NCBI GenBank assembly: GCA_035578905.1
Contig: JAQJVL010000001.1
Span: 4,022,001 to 4,086,000 of the forward strand
Origin: Stictocephala bisonia
Lineage: Eukaryota > Arthropoda > Insecta > Hemiptera > Membracidae
DNA length: 64,000 nucleotides
Direction of reading: 5' to 3'
Part shown: positions 23,150-36,249 of the stretch, one piece after another
Position numbering within the stretch: position 1 is the first letter of the stretch
Layout: every line of letters starts with the position of its first letter
The notes under the pieces: generated by a model
Told to the model about the DNA's origin: nothing
Databases searched by the model: none
Seen by the model: only the letters and a program-made list of their open reading frames with translations
Translations under genes and position numbers: made by a program

Positions 23150-26100
23150 CTGTTTCTTGCCACCAAACAAAATTGGAAAATTTTGCTTGAAATAGGTTTA
23201 GAATTGGCTGTATTTTCACAAGATGTGCTTTTTATTCCGCCGAAATAACGTATTTACCGATAAATTAAAAAAAAACAATGTCACAACTTTTAAGTATTTT
23301 TGTCATATTTCTGTTAATTTAAATGGTATTTTAATCATCTTTTTTTTATTTTGATATTTTCTTTTGCGCTGAATACACAAATTTGACAACTATTTTGTTA
23401 TATTCCAACTATTTCTCGAGATATAACGGAAAAACTAATTTTGCGGCGAATCGCGATTAGCGACCATTAAGCGATTATTATATAGAACAACATTAATCAC
23501 AAAAACCGAATTCACCTATATTACCGCCGGGACCACACACTCGAATTTAACGCAAATTACAAATTTTTGTTGCGAAAATAAGACAATTAGGATAAGTTAG
23601 GTTATGTTTGGTTAGGTCAGTAAAAAATGCATATAACGGGCTGAAAAAATAACTGTACTACAAAAACACTTATATATTTGTGTTCAGCATAAAAACACGA
23701 GAAATGAAAAAAGTTATTCCAAAAATAATGATTTATAAAAAAGTTGGTTTTTTTCACAATCTAATAAAAAACTTGTTTTTTTGATTTTTCGGTAAAAAAC
23801 AAGTTTTCCGCGGATAAAATCAAGTTCCCCAAATGATATAGACTCATATTTTACCACTTTTTCAATAAGAAATTGTATTTTCAGATGTGGCAAAAAGTGC
23901 ATAATTACCAAACAAATTTACAAAACTATGACAAATCATTCCTCGTTTTGTTATTTTAAAAATGTTTTTCTTAACATATATTGATATGGAGAATATACTA
24001 TTGGTTTTGCAGTAAAATTATAATTTTGATCCTACAAAAATAATTTTCATGCACCAAACAAAAAAATAGCCTAACTCAAAAGTTATCTTTTATGGGAAAT
24101 AAGTTTCTAGGTTTCTGAAACGACCTGCTTGCTAAACCCATGTCAGAAATTTAGAATTAGGCCTAAACAATTTGTATTAGATGGTTTATTGTTACTGTTT
24201 AAAATATCGTAAGCATAAGGCCACGATTCTCTGTAAAAGTACCATAGGGGTTTTCAACAAGTACGAAACTAGCCAGTATTTCTAGCCAGCAAGAGGGAAA
24301 AGGAGATATATATAAGGGAGAAAAGTGTATTAAACAGGAGAAAATGGTGTTTTTTGTGGGAATTTAGGGAATTTGTAATAAAAACGCTTAATGTTGATTA
24401 AATGTAAGTTTTTATGAACAAAACTGTATCCTAAACAGTAGAGCAATGTCAGAGAAATAAAATAACCAAACTCAAGTCACGTACAATTTACAACATTGTA
24501 TGGCTTCTTATTTCAATGTACTGAAAATTCAATAAATAGGGTTTACCCAAATTGTAATTATGCACTTTCTAGATGTCTCTGTAAATGTGATTTCATGTTG
24601 AAAAAGTGGTGAAATATGGGTTTATAATCCTTGAGGAGGTTGATTTCAGCCGCGGAAAGTTCATTACCAAAAATTTTAAAGACTAATTATTTATGTGATA
24701 GTGAAAAAAACTTTACTTTTTAAAATTGAAATTTTCAACAATTTTTTAATTTTATTCCTTTTTTCATGCTGAACAGGAATATATCATTGGTTTTTAAATA
24801 AAATAATTTTCGGCCCGTAAGATACAGTTTTTACTTACCTAACAAAACATTTTATCCTAATTTATCCTGATCATCTATATACTAAAAAAATCCATAATTT
24901 GCATTAAATTTGGGCCCTTGGACTCTATGATGGCTGTCACTGCAGCAGGAATATGTGCGAATTTGTTTTTTTGTGGCCAGGCTTCTATTAACCCAACTAT
25001 AAAATATAGACCTGATTCTACCCACTGGTGATAAAAAAAGTCAAGATTAAAGAGGTGTCTAGAAAGCGCATAAATACACTAATTTTATAAGCATACACTT
25101 TTAATTCCGCGGAAATAACATTTTATATGAAAAAAAACTGAAATTCTAAATTTTAAAAAAGGTTTTTGATTTATCTCAATTATTTTTCATGTTTTTCATG
25201 ATTTTTTTGTGATGTAGTTTTTCGTGCTGAACATGAATACTGTTATGGTCTACAACAATTATTTATCGCGATATCACGAAAAAACTATGTTCGTGGCAAA
25301 TCGCCTATGGTGCCTGTATGCACAGTATTAGTAGAAGCTATGACTGACCACAAAAAACAAATTCGCATGTATTCTTGCCACAGTGACGGCCAGCGGCCTA
25401 AGATAAGGATAAATTAGGTTATATTTAGTTAGGTAAGTAAAGTTTATTTTTCGGACTAAAAAATTATTTTATTGAAAAACCAATTATATATTCTTGTTCA
25501 GCATTAAAAAACATATCAAATGAAAAACAAATTTGAAAAATTCCAAACTTTAAAAAAGTTTTTTCACTATAACATACAAAATTTGTTTTTCAATTTTTCA
25601 GTAAAAAAGGAGCTCTTCACAGCTAAAATAAACCTCCTTAAGAATTATAAACCCATATTTCACCACTTTTTCAACAAGAAATTGCATTTTCAGAGGCGTC
25701 TAGAAAGTGCATAATTACCACATATAGACCTGATTCTACCCTCTGGTGATAAAAAAGTTAAGATTAGCAAAGCGTCTAGAAAGCGCATAAATACCAAGCA
25801 AACTTATGCAAAACTCTTTATACCCATAGTAACTTCAGTACCATGTTTTATATGGCATATTGGATGAATCCACTTGTTACATTATTGAGAAATTTGCTGA
25901 TGAACTTGCCTCAAATAGCGCTTGGTGTCTGATTGAGGCAAGGCAGGCCGTCACGGAGGCCAAACCCTCGTATTTAACGCAAATTACGAATTTTTGTTGA
26001 GAAAATAGACAATTAGGATAAGTTAGGTTATGTTTGGTTATGCCAGTAAAAATGCTTTTTTTCGAGCTGAAAAAATAATTGTACTATGAAACCAGTTATA

Positions 26101-26345
26101 TAGTTTTGTTCAGCATAAAAAAATACTAGAAATGAAAAAAAAAATTGTCGAACAATAATGATTTTTAAAAAAGTTGGTTTTTTCATTATAGATAAAAAAA
26201 CTAGTTTTTCGATTTTCGGTAAAAAACGAGTTTTCCGCGGATGAAATCAAACTCCTCAAGAGATATAAACTCATTTTTCACCACTTTTTTAACATGAAAT
26301 CGTATTTTCAGAGGTGGCAAGAAAGTGCATAGTTACCAAATGTTT
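23150..26345. repeat. Cluster of related ~350-bp repeats in both orientations
   Basis: Direct copies at about 23547-23925, 25395-25720 and 25975-26340 share GATAAGTTAGGTTATGTTTG, a TTCAGCATAAAAA phrase, GTTTTCCGCGGAT and CACCACTTTTTCAA, ending with AAAGTGCATAATTACCA. An inverted copy lies at 24541-24830. A second related type with GGAAATAAC, ATATAACGAAAAAACTA and GCGAATCGC is at 23225-23470 and 25085-25300. No protein is encoded. The arrangement suggests repeated insertion or segmental shuffling of one non-autonomous family. Confidence 0.7.
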
Positions 26346-26510
26346 GAACTTACATTTTGAAATCAGACGCCAGCCGTTATTTTAGGCTAGTTCGTCAGAA
26401 AATTTCTCTATAACGTAAAGTGTGGGTCCGGCCAATATACCGCATTAGGAAGGTACTACTATTTAATATAATGTGATATATTAAAAAGTTTGCTTTAATC
26501 AGGTTTTTAG

Positions 26511-27326
26511 CCCTTAAAGCGCCATTTACCCATTTCCTATTTTCCATTAGGCACTCACTCAACTTTTGTAAAAAAAATTAAAACTATATTATTTAGTTGA
26601 TCATTTTTTTTTTTCTGTAGAGGAAAATAAAAGATATGATAACATTTTGAAACTTTTATTAGCTTACTTTACCTATTTTTCTGATATATAAATATTTAAA
26701 TAAGCAAACTTTTACTTGAAAGTATATCACTTATATGAATCAATACAAATTATTATTACTATTAAAAAAATATGTATAATTGAAAAAATTTACATGTACA
26801 TAAACTGATAGACATTAGGGCCTGCACATAAGATGTATAATAACATAAAAGTAAATACATATAGTACTTGAATACAATGTATTCAGTACACCTTGCACAA
26901 AATCGTCAAAATCAGAATCGTCCGGATTATTCATATTGACTCTTTAAACTAATAAAAAACTAACATATATTTTAACCTAAGATAATGATAAAAAGAACTA
27001 AATGCACAGTTTTAAAGAGGTGAGACGGCGGACAATGACAACCGCTCAGTTCAACAGTAGCTGCGTGTTTGTGCGCTTGTGGCGTTGGGCGGCGCAGCGG
27101 AAATGTACACTGCCAGACAGTCATCAGTTTTGTAGTGATTGACGGGCCAACAACAGGTCACGTGTCGCACAATGCGTCTCTCATGAGCCGCCACCCATAA
27201 TCCAAACACACTACCGGATTAAATTAGCAACATTAATTAGAAAATATTACTTTTGTAATTATTACGCATATATGCACTTACAGCGTTAAGAGCAAAGTCA
27301 ATATATGCGCTTACGGCGTAATAAGG
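26511..27326 (-). mobile_element. piggyBac-like deletion derivative (candidate)
   Basis: The ends read CCCTTAAAGCGCC at 26511 and, inverted, CCCTTATTACGCC at 27326; 10 of 13 positions agree. TTAA follows the right end and a mutated TTAG precedes the left. Two subterminal direct repeats (TATATGCACTTACAGCG and TATATGCGCTTACGGCG) lie inside the right end. On the minus strand a short frame from 26934 starts MNNPDDSDFDDF and stops after 39 codons, resembling the acidic N-terminus of piggyBac transposases. No DDD catalytic region remains. Confidence 0.4.
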
Positions 27327-27564
27327 GTTAAAACTTACAGCACTTTGAATTCATACGCCAGCCACAAGTGGAAGTAAGTTTGCCAGAAAATTCCATAAAA
27401 ACGTATAAGCGTAATACAGTTCGAGGCAATGTACCAAATAATTAAATGTTCATCCTGTAGGTATTATGTTGTGTATTCTATTTTAATTTCAATAGATTTA
27501 AGCTTTTATTGCACCTTGAAAAGAGTAAGGCTCTATCCTGATAGCGAGTTTACTGAAGTGAGGT

Positions 27565-27660
27565 TTTGTTTGATGACCCCATACTGTATACTGGATATGA
27601 GAAAGCAAGGGGTTAAATAAAATTTGCCTTGTAATTTTAAGGTAAAATAATAATCTGAAG
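27565..27660 (+). repeat. ~85-bp dispersed repeat, copy 1
   Basis: TATACTGGATATGAGAAAGC, AAGGGGTTAAATAA and TTTGCCTTGTAATTTTAAGG recur at 30605-30690 with few differences. Confidence 0.6.
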
Positions 27661-28740
27661 GAATTTGGCGTAATTCTAAGCCAAGTGAGTTTTAATTTTT
27701 GTTATTTTGCTCTCCTGACATTGTTCTATGTGTAATGTCCTTTAAATCATAAATTACACTAATTTATAGCAAATTTCATAAAGATTACCATAATTCCCAC
27801 ATATATTACTCTTTTTCCCTTTCATTCTCCCTTTTGATGGACAGAGTACTGGCCAGTTTCACACAGATAATTTGCTAAAGAGATTTTTCAATTTTTCTGT
27901 ACAAAATGAGTTTAACATAGAATACAAACTGTGTTCCCAGGAAACGTGTGACCACAATAGATTCACTGGTAATTAAAGTGTCAAGATTTTTATAGAATCT
28001 GGGAAATACATAAGAATACCAAATAGGACTAGCTCAGGCTTACTTATATTTGCACTGATCTGGCTAAACATTCAAGCACTAGCCTATACAAATCATAATA
28101 TTTTCACAGGATAGTTAATTCTCCAAAACAGAATTTGACTAATACCTAGTCCTATGCCTGATATGATTCACATTTCGTAATAGACCTAGGCCCAGGCTCC
28201 CAAATTAGGTTAACACCCACAGAGAGGGATTCAGCTTATGTTAATGCAAACTAAAGATATTATAAAAATATTCACTGCCATTAGTTAAATTTATTAGGAC
28301 TATAATCGTTCTGTGTGCGTACTTCTTTTTCAACATTTGAATAAGAATAAACGTAAGTAGTAGTAGTAGGTCTATATTGAAACTTAGCCTAGGTCATTTC
28401 AACCTGCTTCCCGTATAAATAACAGAACCACAGAGCTAGCTATAACACATAAAATACAGGTAATCTAAATAATAATTTAATATAAATATTTTAAAACTTA
28501 CTTTTAAAGTAATTCACTTATTATTTTATGAACTTTTGTCACTACACAATTTAAAACATTGATTCTGATTCAACACCAAATTGTATGGAGTAAAGGAAAG
28601 AAAAAGAAGTAGAGTGTAGCCGACATCGAAAAATAGCAAAGAGTATTCAAATACTTTGTCAATCAAGAACCCTTTATAGCCATGAAATAATTTCTTGCAT
28701 TAGCACAAGTCAAATACAAATGGATAACAGATTCTAGTAT

Positions 28741-28771
<31 letters not shown>

Positions 28772-29231
28772 TAGTTCACTTGTTTTAAAATTATACTACA
28801 TGTTTCTACTCTGTAAATTCATGGACGCTGTAAAAGGGGGTTTCAACGAGAAACTTAATTTTTTTCTAAATGAATTTATGGAGGGCTCTTCTCTTATATC
28901 AACTGGAAGAGATTTTAAAAATTGGACGTAATTGTACTTTATATTATTACAAACAAACAAATATGAAGTATAATGTTGAGGTAGTTAGACATTTGATCTT
29001 ATTCGAAGTGCGTATGTGGATGATTTGGGATAAAAAAAGCAGAGTTAAACAGTTTAATGTAATTTCTTAAAAATATCAAGGACTCATTAATAAAAATACT
29101 TGGAAAAGTTAAAATCAGATTTTTTTAAAATACATTTTTACATGACTGAAGTCTATTCAAACCAAATATAATTCTTAAAGTCTTCTTCTGCATTTTAAAA
29201 ACATATTTGTTCTGAAATTTTCATGACCCCA
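27661..29231. other. Spacer with an ATT/poly(A) microsatellite
   Basis: Nothing coding recognised. A short (AAT)n run followed by poly(A) lies at 28739-28771. Confidence 0.4.
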
Positions 29232-29560
29232 TCAAGCTGGAATGGCATAAATAATACAAGGGTAAAAGCAACAATAGTACAATGTAAAAAGTAGTTGCAA
29301 GTTTGAATAAAGAGCCAACTTCCTTAGTGCAAACAAGCAAGAACCAAGTGTTGCAATTACTTTATTAATGTGAAAGTCAAATTTCAAATTGCAATCAAGG
29401 AATAGGCCCAAAAAGCTTACTGATTCCTTACAAGAGAATAAATAAGAACTGTCAATAAATGTCAGAACTTCATTTTTACAGTTTATTTGAATGGGATCAT
29501 ATATCGTTGTATGTAATGTATGTTGCAATGTTAATGTGTACATTTTTGTTTGGAAAATCG
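29232..29560 (-). pseudogene. LINE reverse transcriptase thumb fragment
   Basis: The 103-residue minus-strand frame contains SVSFLGLFLDCNLKFDFHIN, then LGSCLFALRKLALYSN, then LLFTLYYCCFYPCIIYAI. This is the FLG-x-x-LD...HI...L-x-x-x-LR...YY...YAI block just after the catalytic palm of Jockey/CR1-like enzymes. The catalytic FADD box is not included, so this is an isolated dead fragment. Confidence 0.75.
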
Positions 29561-30604
29561 TCTTTTAATAAAACCTAAAACCAAGGGTATGAAATAATGG
29601 CTATGGTACTAACACTTACTAAGAGGGCACCCGTCTCTCTTTCATTGCACTAAAATGATTGTTAAAGAACTGTATTGTAATTCCAAAAGTAAGTATTTTT
29701 ATTTTAATAATGGTGACCTCTTTCGATAAAGTTTTTAAAAAATTGTATAAATGTTATATATACTGGTAATGTTAAATTTCACTAGACACATATATGAAAA
29801 CCTAAACAAATGTATATCAACTCTTTGTACTCTTGGAAAATTTGTTTGTTCTGTTCATCAGCTCTTGTATCCAGCATTACTGGCTATCTGCAATTTCCTT
29901 TATAGATCTTGACATTGGAATAAATAAACATAATTTACTAATATTTATAGCCCTATTTTTTCCTTCCAACTAACTAAATATGAAAGACAAATGTTGTCCT
30001 GAGTTGTGTGGTAGGCTGTATCAGTCATTTCAGTCCCACCAAAGAGATACAAATTGAAAACAACGCTAATGCACTGTGTCCAGGGTTGCCAGACTATATA
30101 TATAATTTAAGTATTTCATTTAAAATTTTTTATATTTTATCCAAGTTTATTTTTTGCCTAATTGTCAAGGTACATTTTGCTGTGTAACTTTTGACTTTTT
30201 TACAAGCTATTTAAGGATTTCTCGTAACACTTTTAAAATTTTATTTAATATTTCATCTTATATACATAATTTTTATAGATATATTGACAATAAACAACAT
30301 TTACAAAACCAGCTTCTTAAAAAAAAAAAACTATCATTTAGTAAGTGTTTACTTAAAAATAACTTAATAATACTAAACACTAAACAATTTTCTAGCACAA
30401 TGAGTTTTTTTAATTGCAATAAAATAAACAAACCAATTAAATGTCCATTTAAACAGTTTTACAAGTGTAATAGTAAACAAACACCAGAGTGCAATGTGCA
30501 GATCAGATGATCTCATGGCAGAGCTGTAGAGGAAAATAGGGTAATGCTGGATATGAGAGATGACGGACAGGCAGCCAACACTTTTAACCAGAGTGGTTCA
30601 GGAA
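29561..30604. other. Spacer, no supported gene
   Basis: A 118-codon plus-strand frame at 30154-30510 is lysine/asparagine/phenylalanine-rich, as expected of AT-rich noncoding DNA, and has no family signature. Confidence 0.4.
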
Positions 30605-30690
30605 AACACCATATCCCTGTATACTGGATATGAGAGTGCAAGGGGTTAAATAATATTTGCCTTGTAATTTTAAGGTAAAATAATAATTTA
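30605..30690 (+). repeat. ~85-bp dispersed repeat, copy 2
   Basis: Counterpart of 27565-27660 in the same orientation. Confidence 0.6.
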
Positions 30691-30942
30691 CAACTCACTT
30701 GCAGTACAGGTTTGATGTTCTAGTGCTAGCACGATTAACGGCAAAATAGTTTTATATGTAGGAAAAAGTAGTAACACCTCAATATGACAGGAGTTATACC
30801 TGTTGAAATGTTTCAACAGGTGTTGTGTGTGTGTTTCAACTTAGAGCGTTGTAAATCTTCAACAGATGTATCAATCATGAACAATCCAACGCTAACAGAT
30901 AACTTACAGACAATAGATATTGTAACTTATTGTAAAATTGGT

Positions 30943-31015
30943 CGGTAGTGTAGTTGGTTCAATCCCAGCTTCATGTGCTAAAGGTTCTCAGTTCGATCCC
31001 AATCAAAGTCATAAT
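30943..31015 (+). repeat. tRNA-like SINE head (second family)
   Basis: Carries an A-box-like TAGTGTAGTTGG and a B-box-like AGTTCGATCCC about 30 bases apart, followed by AATAAATAAAGAAATAAAT, which looks like a degraded A-rich tail. It differs from the SINE at 16788. No acceptor stem pairing, so not a working tRNA gene. Confidence 0.5.
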
Positions 31016-32835
31016 AAATAAAGAAATAAATAACTAATTATTGGATCTAATTATGTTGAAAATAATAAATTAATTCTATATAATTCATCAATTGCCAACA
31101 TTTTACAGTGATAACATGCATTTTAGTATTCATAACAATTATGCATTTATTATAATATAACAAATTGGTTTATTTTTTACGAGAACAAAGATATTACAAA
31201 TTACTGCTAACTTCATCTTTGCACTTAAAGTACCATTATTGGCATTACTTTCCGTTAGTCTGTGCACAAATATAGCTCTTGAGGTTGTCAGAGAACTCAA
31301 GCCCCACCACCACATCCTAGCATGGATATCATTGGGTAGAAACTATGCACATATTTTAGTTCACAGTATTTTAAAATACTTTTATTACAAGCTGATTTGT
31401 CTTATTTTACTGATAATAAACATTAAATGTAATTAAAATCTGACAATTATATGGCTTGTTGATTAAGATGGTTCAACTGGCTTTAGGGACAAATGAATTC
31501 TGCTCGAAGCGCTGACTGTACATCTGACCGCGATCTACTCATACACAGAACACGAACACTCTACCCCTCTCTTTCCCCTGGGATGTGTGGGGTACGATTG
31601 CAGGATGTCGTTTAAGCGTGATCGTGCGGGTACTGTGTCTTGCTGTACTTGTGCATAGCGATTGGATTGTAATATACATGCGGGTAAAAGTACAACCACA
31701 AGTTGAGTATATAAAGTTAATCAATTTTGTAAATTGTGTGATATTAAAAAGCATACGATGCCAAAAACAACATTGTATTTCTCGTCATAATAAAATAAAA
31801 GCAAACATATAACAATAATTATTTAAAATCAAATTTGCTCATTTGCAGTAAAATTACCTAATTTAAAATAACTGATGAACAGGACCAGTCCTGTGAGGGT
31901 CTGTTTTTAAAATTTTGGAATGATCGGGAAAATAGTTTCTTAATTCTGCATGTACCAAGAAAGCCCAAATTCACATCTTTGAAGTGATGTATGTATAACT
32001 ATAAACATAATTTTAATGAAAGAACTACTTGGTATATTTTTAAATGCTTTTGAAAGAGCGTTTAATAGCTAATATGAAGTAATTGAAATCGGAAAAAAAA
32101 AATCGAAAATTTTTTGACCAAACATCCTTAACAGTAAAGTATTTTATAGTAAAAAATATAAAAAAATAGTTTTACTAATTTTGTAAGACTGTTTGTTCAA
32201 TGAAGTGTGGAAAAAACAACCTATATGTGAAATACTTTGAAAAAAATAGTTCATAAGTGGGATCAGATGGGAAAGATTGCAGAATGGCAGGGCAAAGCAA
32301 ATAAGAGGTTTGAGCGGAGGTTTTAAGCAATATCTCAAAATTGCCTACAGGCATTTTGGGGATGCTGCAATGCATAGTCAGTTAGTGCGCACATGCACAA
32401 TATTTAGTTTATTTTGTGGCCACCGTATACAGCACCACCATTGAAGTGAGGAATGAGTTCAATTCCCTACGATGATGTGATGCATACTAAATACATACTC
32501 AGGAGGCGACCGTTTTTTGTGTAATCCGTAACCAATATTCCAACAAGATAATTGTGAAAGGAAATAATTATTATATTACTTTTTACTATTTATTTTGTTC
32601 TAAAAGGAAGTTCCTCACTTCCTATATGGACAAATTACCACTGATTGTATAAAAATATACAAGTTTATACTAATGCTATTTTATAATTTTGTAAAATAAT
32701 ATGCTATAACAACAACATTTCATTAAGGTAATTACCATAATATGAGAAGAAATTTATTTAATATAATTTATACTTTTAAATACATTAATGTTATTATTAT
32801 CTATCATATCAATTTTATAATATATTTTAGGTTAT
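31016..32835. other. Spacer, no supported gene
   Basis: A relatively GC-rich patch at 31500-31690 contains overlapping frames on both strands without signature. The remainder is AT-rich and unremarkable. Confidence 0.35.
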
Positions 32836-33055
32836 AAGAACCACATAATCACACAAATTTTCAGTAGCACTGGCACTTTCTTCAGGTGAGTAGGAAGAGA
32901 GAGGCACCCATTTGCTCTCTCTCCCTCTCCCTCCCCCCTCTCTCTCTCATATTTGTTTGATTATGTGTTTCTTTTGTGTATGTTACTACTAATCTGGTGT
33001 TAGTGAACTTGTCTTATGTGTTAGTGTGATGTCCTATCTCTCCAATATACTTATA
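32836..33055 (-). repeat. Hairpin-bearing dispersed repeat, copy 1
   Basis: On the minus strand CTGAAGA, a hairpin (AGTGCC/GGCACT-type, one arm mutated) and GAAA occur at 32859-32885. An inverted repeat, AAGAAnCACATAATCAnACAAA, encloses the motif at about 32837-32858 and 32950-32972. A CT-rich microsatellite (32910-32945) lies between. The downstream phrase GTGTTAGTGnACTT and CCTATnTCTCC match the copy at 45285-45352. Confidence 0.6.
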
Positions 33056-33649
33056 TAATATATTATATTAATTGAAGTATTATATTTTAAATATTTTTCC
33101 TCAAATATCTTCCAGATAATTATTACAGCTGCTTGCAGCTTGATCGATAGGGACGGTTTAGAGTGGCAAGTTTCGATGGGGGTTACAAAAATTTGATGTC
33201 AAACTACAGAGGGATTGATCACGCATTAATTGTATTTTATTTTTAATGTTACTTTTATATACATATTAAGTTTAAATTAAACTACTATTATTTGCTTTTT
33301 ATTTAATGTAATTACAATAGTTGATGTAACATTATTGAACATTACTTATGAGTGGTTGGTTCTCTGTGAATGACTATGGTATATAACATCCCTATCAAGA
33401 CATTTTAGTTCCTAAATAATTTACGTTTATTGAATTAGGCAGTTTTTTAATCAAATAATGTGAATTATATTAGTGTAATAATTGCAAATAAATATTGATT
33501 GCAAATAAGTATTTATTGTAGCTTAGTTTCTAATCACTGTTAATAGAGCTGCAGTGGATGTTCTATGATCGCCAATATTTCTTTTTAAATATTTCTAAGA
33601 TACTTAGAAAAGATGTTGGTAATACTTATGATCAATAACTATTATATTT
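33056..33649. other. AT-rich spacer
   Basis: No feature recognised. Confidence 0.35.
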
Positions 33650-34060
33650 TTTCTTCCCTGCTTCAGCTGTTTTCCTTTAAGCTGACCCTTATGTCCTCCT
33701 TCATGACATCAATCCATTTCTCCTGTTTTAACCCATTCTTATTTTACCTGTAATTTCCCTTTCGAGCCATATTTTTGCCACTCTTCCCACCTTCATTCTT
33801 TTTATGTGTCCAAACCATCATAGTCTTGCCATTCTGATCTTTTCCTTGGATGTGTTTTTTCTAATCCAAGCTGTACTGTAAGTCTGTATTTCTAATTCAG
33901 TCATTTCTAGTGTTTTTTGTCATTGCTGTTCTCAATTATTTCATTTCAGATGCTTGAATCCTACTAAGGCCTTTTTTATTAAGTGTACATGTTTCTAGTC
34001 TGTATGTTTTGGACATTGTTGATTTGGCTTTGTTGGCACTTTATCATCAATACTAGACTT
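33650..34060 (-). pseudogene. RTE-like LINE C-terminal remnant A
   Basis: Minus-strand reading with frame changes gives LNKKGLSRIQASEMK, IRNTDLQYSLD, then WFGHIKRMKVGRVAK and KQEKWIDVMKEDIRVSL. The series (LTKK-x-LSRIQASEMKFLR, then IRN, then RWFGHVKRM, then RKRWIDDV) is the C-terminal end of a widespread RTE/BovB-type reverse transcriptase protein. In-frame stops replace several residues, so the copy is inactive. Confidence 0.7.
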
Positions 34061-34689
34061 CTTACTTGGTGATAAAATATAGCTGCTTTATTTAATTTAA
34101 TAACATTAACCATATAATAATCACTATCTAATAGTTATTTTGTAACTATGTAAATTGAACTGTTGAGAAATAAAGTTAATTTTGTATGCATTTTTGTAAC
34201 TTTTCAATCATACAGTCAGTGACTAATATATGTGCAATTAATACCCTATATTACTAAAACTTTTTACTATCTTGTAAAACACTTAAATCTTAACAATTAT
34301 AATTTTAATCATCAATTTGTATGATCCGCAATAATATGACAATCCTAAAAATTATTTAGTTGTCCAAAAGTGATTCTTAAATATAGATTAAACTATAAAT
34401 ATATATTTAAGTTGTTAAGTTTTCTTATGAATAACAAGTTATTAATGGATTTTTGATAGTAGTAATATTTTCTTACTTTCGAAAAGCATGTACATATCAT
34501 TGTTATTAAATTAGCAATCATAATAAAAACAAATTTAGTCCAATTACTCTTCAGACAATATTATTGTATATTTTAAAAATATATTGAATTACTATACTTT
34601 TTTATGGTTTAATATAATATCCACAAACTTTATAATTTATACTTACTTATACTCTTACTCCAAGGGAAATCTATATCTTTGTTATTGTT
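34061..34689. other. AT-rich spacer
   Basis: No feature recognised. Confidence 0.35.
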
Positions 34690-35310
34690 TGGTCGCACCA
34701 ACACATTTTTTTCATCAGGACCAATCTTCTGCCCCTTCTTCTATGGCTCCTCTCCTTATCCACCTTCACTTGACTCCACCATCTACATGTGGTCTTCCTC
34801 AAGGGTTCCTTCCTTCAGGGTTCCTGTGTAATACTTGTTTCAGACTGTACTGATACTCTCTTCACAGTACATGCCCAAAGAACCATCTAGATGTGATACC
34901 TTCACTACTGGACATACTATAATGGATTTCCGAATAATGCTATCTCCTACATTCTCATTATTCTAAAATAACATAAATTTATCATAGTACTTTATTCTCA
35001 AATACTACTTTTTTCTTTGTTTTTATCAAACTTCCAAGTCTCACATCCATTGAGCAATACTGAGTGTAGTATTGCTTTGAGCAGCCTTTTTTTATGACAC
35101 GATTTTTGACGACATTATTTTGTCACTAAATTTAGCTATTTTTTTATTTCTGTTTGTACTTTATTATGATTTGATATCATTCCTCCCAAGTACTGAAAAA
35201 TATATTCTTTTTAAAACTTGTGTCCATCTATTTGCTACTCCATTTGATCTTCTAAACTCATCAGCAAACAGTAAAAAACTTTTATATTTAACAATTGTTC
35301 TATTAATGTT
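34690..35310 (-). pseudogene. RTE-like LINE C-terminal remnant B
   Basis: From high to low coordinates the minus strand reads YKSFLLFADEFRRSNGVANR (the FADD box changed to FADE), then in another frame LLKAILHSVLLNGCETWKFD, then near the 3' end NPEGRNP, a GRPHVDGGVK segment, and GAIEEGAEDWS. These correspond to the palm, the YG-x-E-x-W block and the NPEG-x-RP-x-GRP-x-x-RW...AEDR-x-W tail of RTE-type proteins. Stops and frameshifts are frequent. It is a different copy from remnant A. Confidence 0.65.
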
Positions 35311-36095
35311 TGAATAGTTTAAATTTGTTTGTTGCAAACAAATTATGTAGTGTAAATTTTGTTGGTACGGTCAATAATTATTTCTTCAAATATTGGACAC
35401 CTATTTCCATTCTATGCATTAACTTTTGGATTTTTTGCTTATTTTTCTCTTTTTATGAAATAATTGTATGTATGTGTTTGAAAAAAGTACGAAATTATGG
35501 TAACACATAGGTTTCAAAAGTGTTACCACATTATTATTTTGTAATAAACAACAAACAGGATTTTTCGCATTAAAATCCTGATTTTGATGAAGTTTATGCC
35601 ATATTTATGTTATTTAATATTGTCTTCTATTTATTACTCATATTTTAAATAAATTTTTGAAAATATTAGATTGCTCATTGATAACAAAATTTATTAATGA
35701 CTTATACAAATATTAAGTTATTAAATTTTTATATTATGAGTTATGCAATACATGTTTAAATTATTTAATATTTAATCAATATATTGGTGAATATAATATT
35801 TTAAGTATTGATTATTATTTTGTAAAGTCACAATTTTGAAACATCAACTTAAAGATTCTTTATTTTTTTTATTTTTTCTTTTAACAGGTAATAATTTATA
35901 ACGTGTTACAAGTTACTGATTGCATTATGTTTTATGAACAAAAAATTAAAGCAAAAAAAAAACCACCTAACTTTAATCCAATATCTGTTGCTCAATGAAA
36001 GTTATGTTTTTATTTTTTAACTTGAAATTCTGTTTAACAATAATAATTATTAGGTGTTTAACAGAATAAATACAGAAATCAATACAAAGAAAATG
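35311..36095. other. AT-rich spacer
   Basis: No exon or repeat supported; frames here are AT-driven. Confidence 0.35.
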
Positions 36096-36249
36096 GCTGG
36101 CATGGTGGCTCAGTGGCTAAGGCTTCTGACTGCGGAGGGGAAGGTCCAAGGTTTGAATCCCCTCTGAGCCAACGGTCGGTACTTCACTCATTGAATAAAG
36201 TTCATGCACAGGCTTATAAGCCCATGTGAACAGGCGAGTTAAGTTAAAC
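36096..36249 (+). repeat. tRNA-derived SINE, copy 2 (best preserved)
   Basis: Begins GCTGGCATGGTGGCTCAGTG with an intact A box (TGGCTCAGTGG) and B box (GGTTTGAATCC). A body CGGTACTTCACTCATTGAAT follows and then the palindrome GGCTTATAAGCC close to the 3' end. It recurs inverted at 37126-37279 and 41711-41855. Confidence 0.8.

Noticed and set aside
30154..30510. 118-codon plus-strand frame
   Set aside because: Rich in Lys, Asn, Phe and Ile with no motif, splice context or repeat homology.
31539..31812. Frames on both strands in a GC-richer patch
   Set aside because: Neither shows a domain, start context or splice sites; possibly a fragment of an unidentified repeat.
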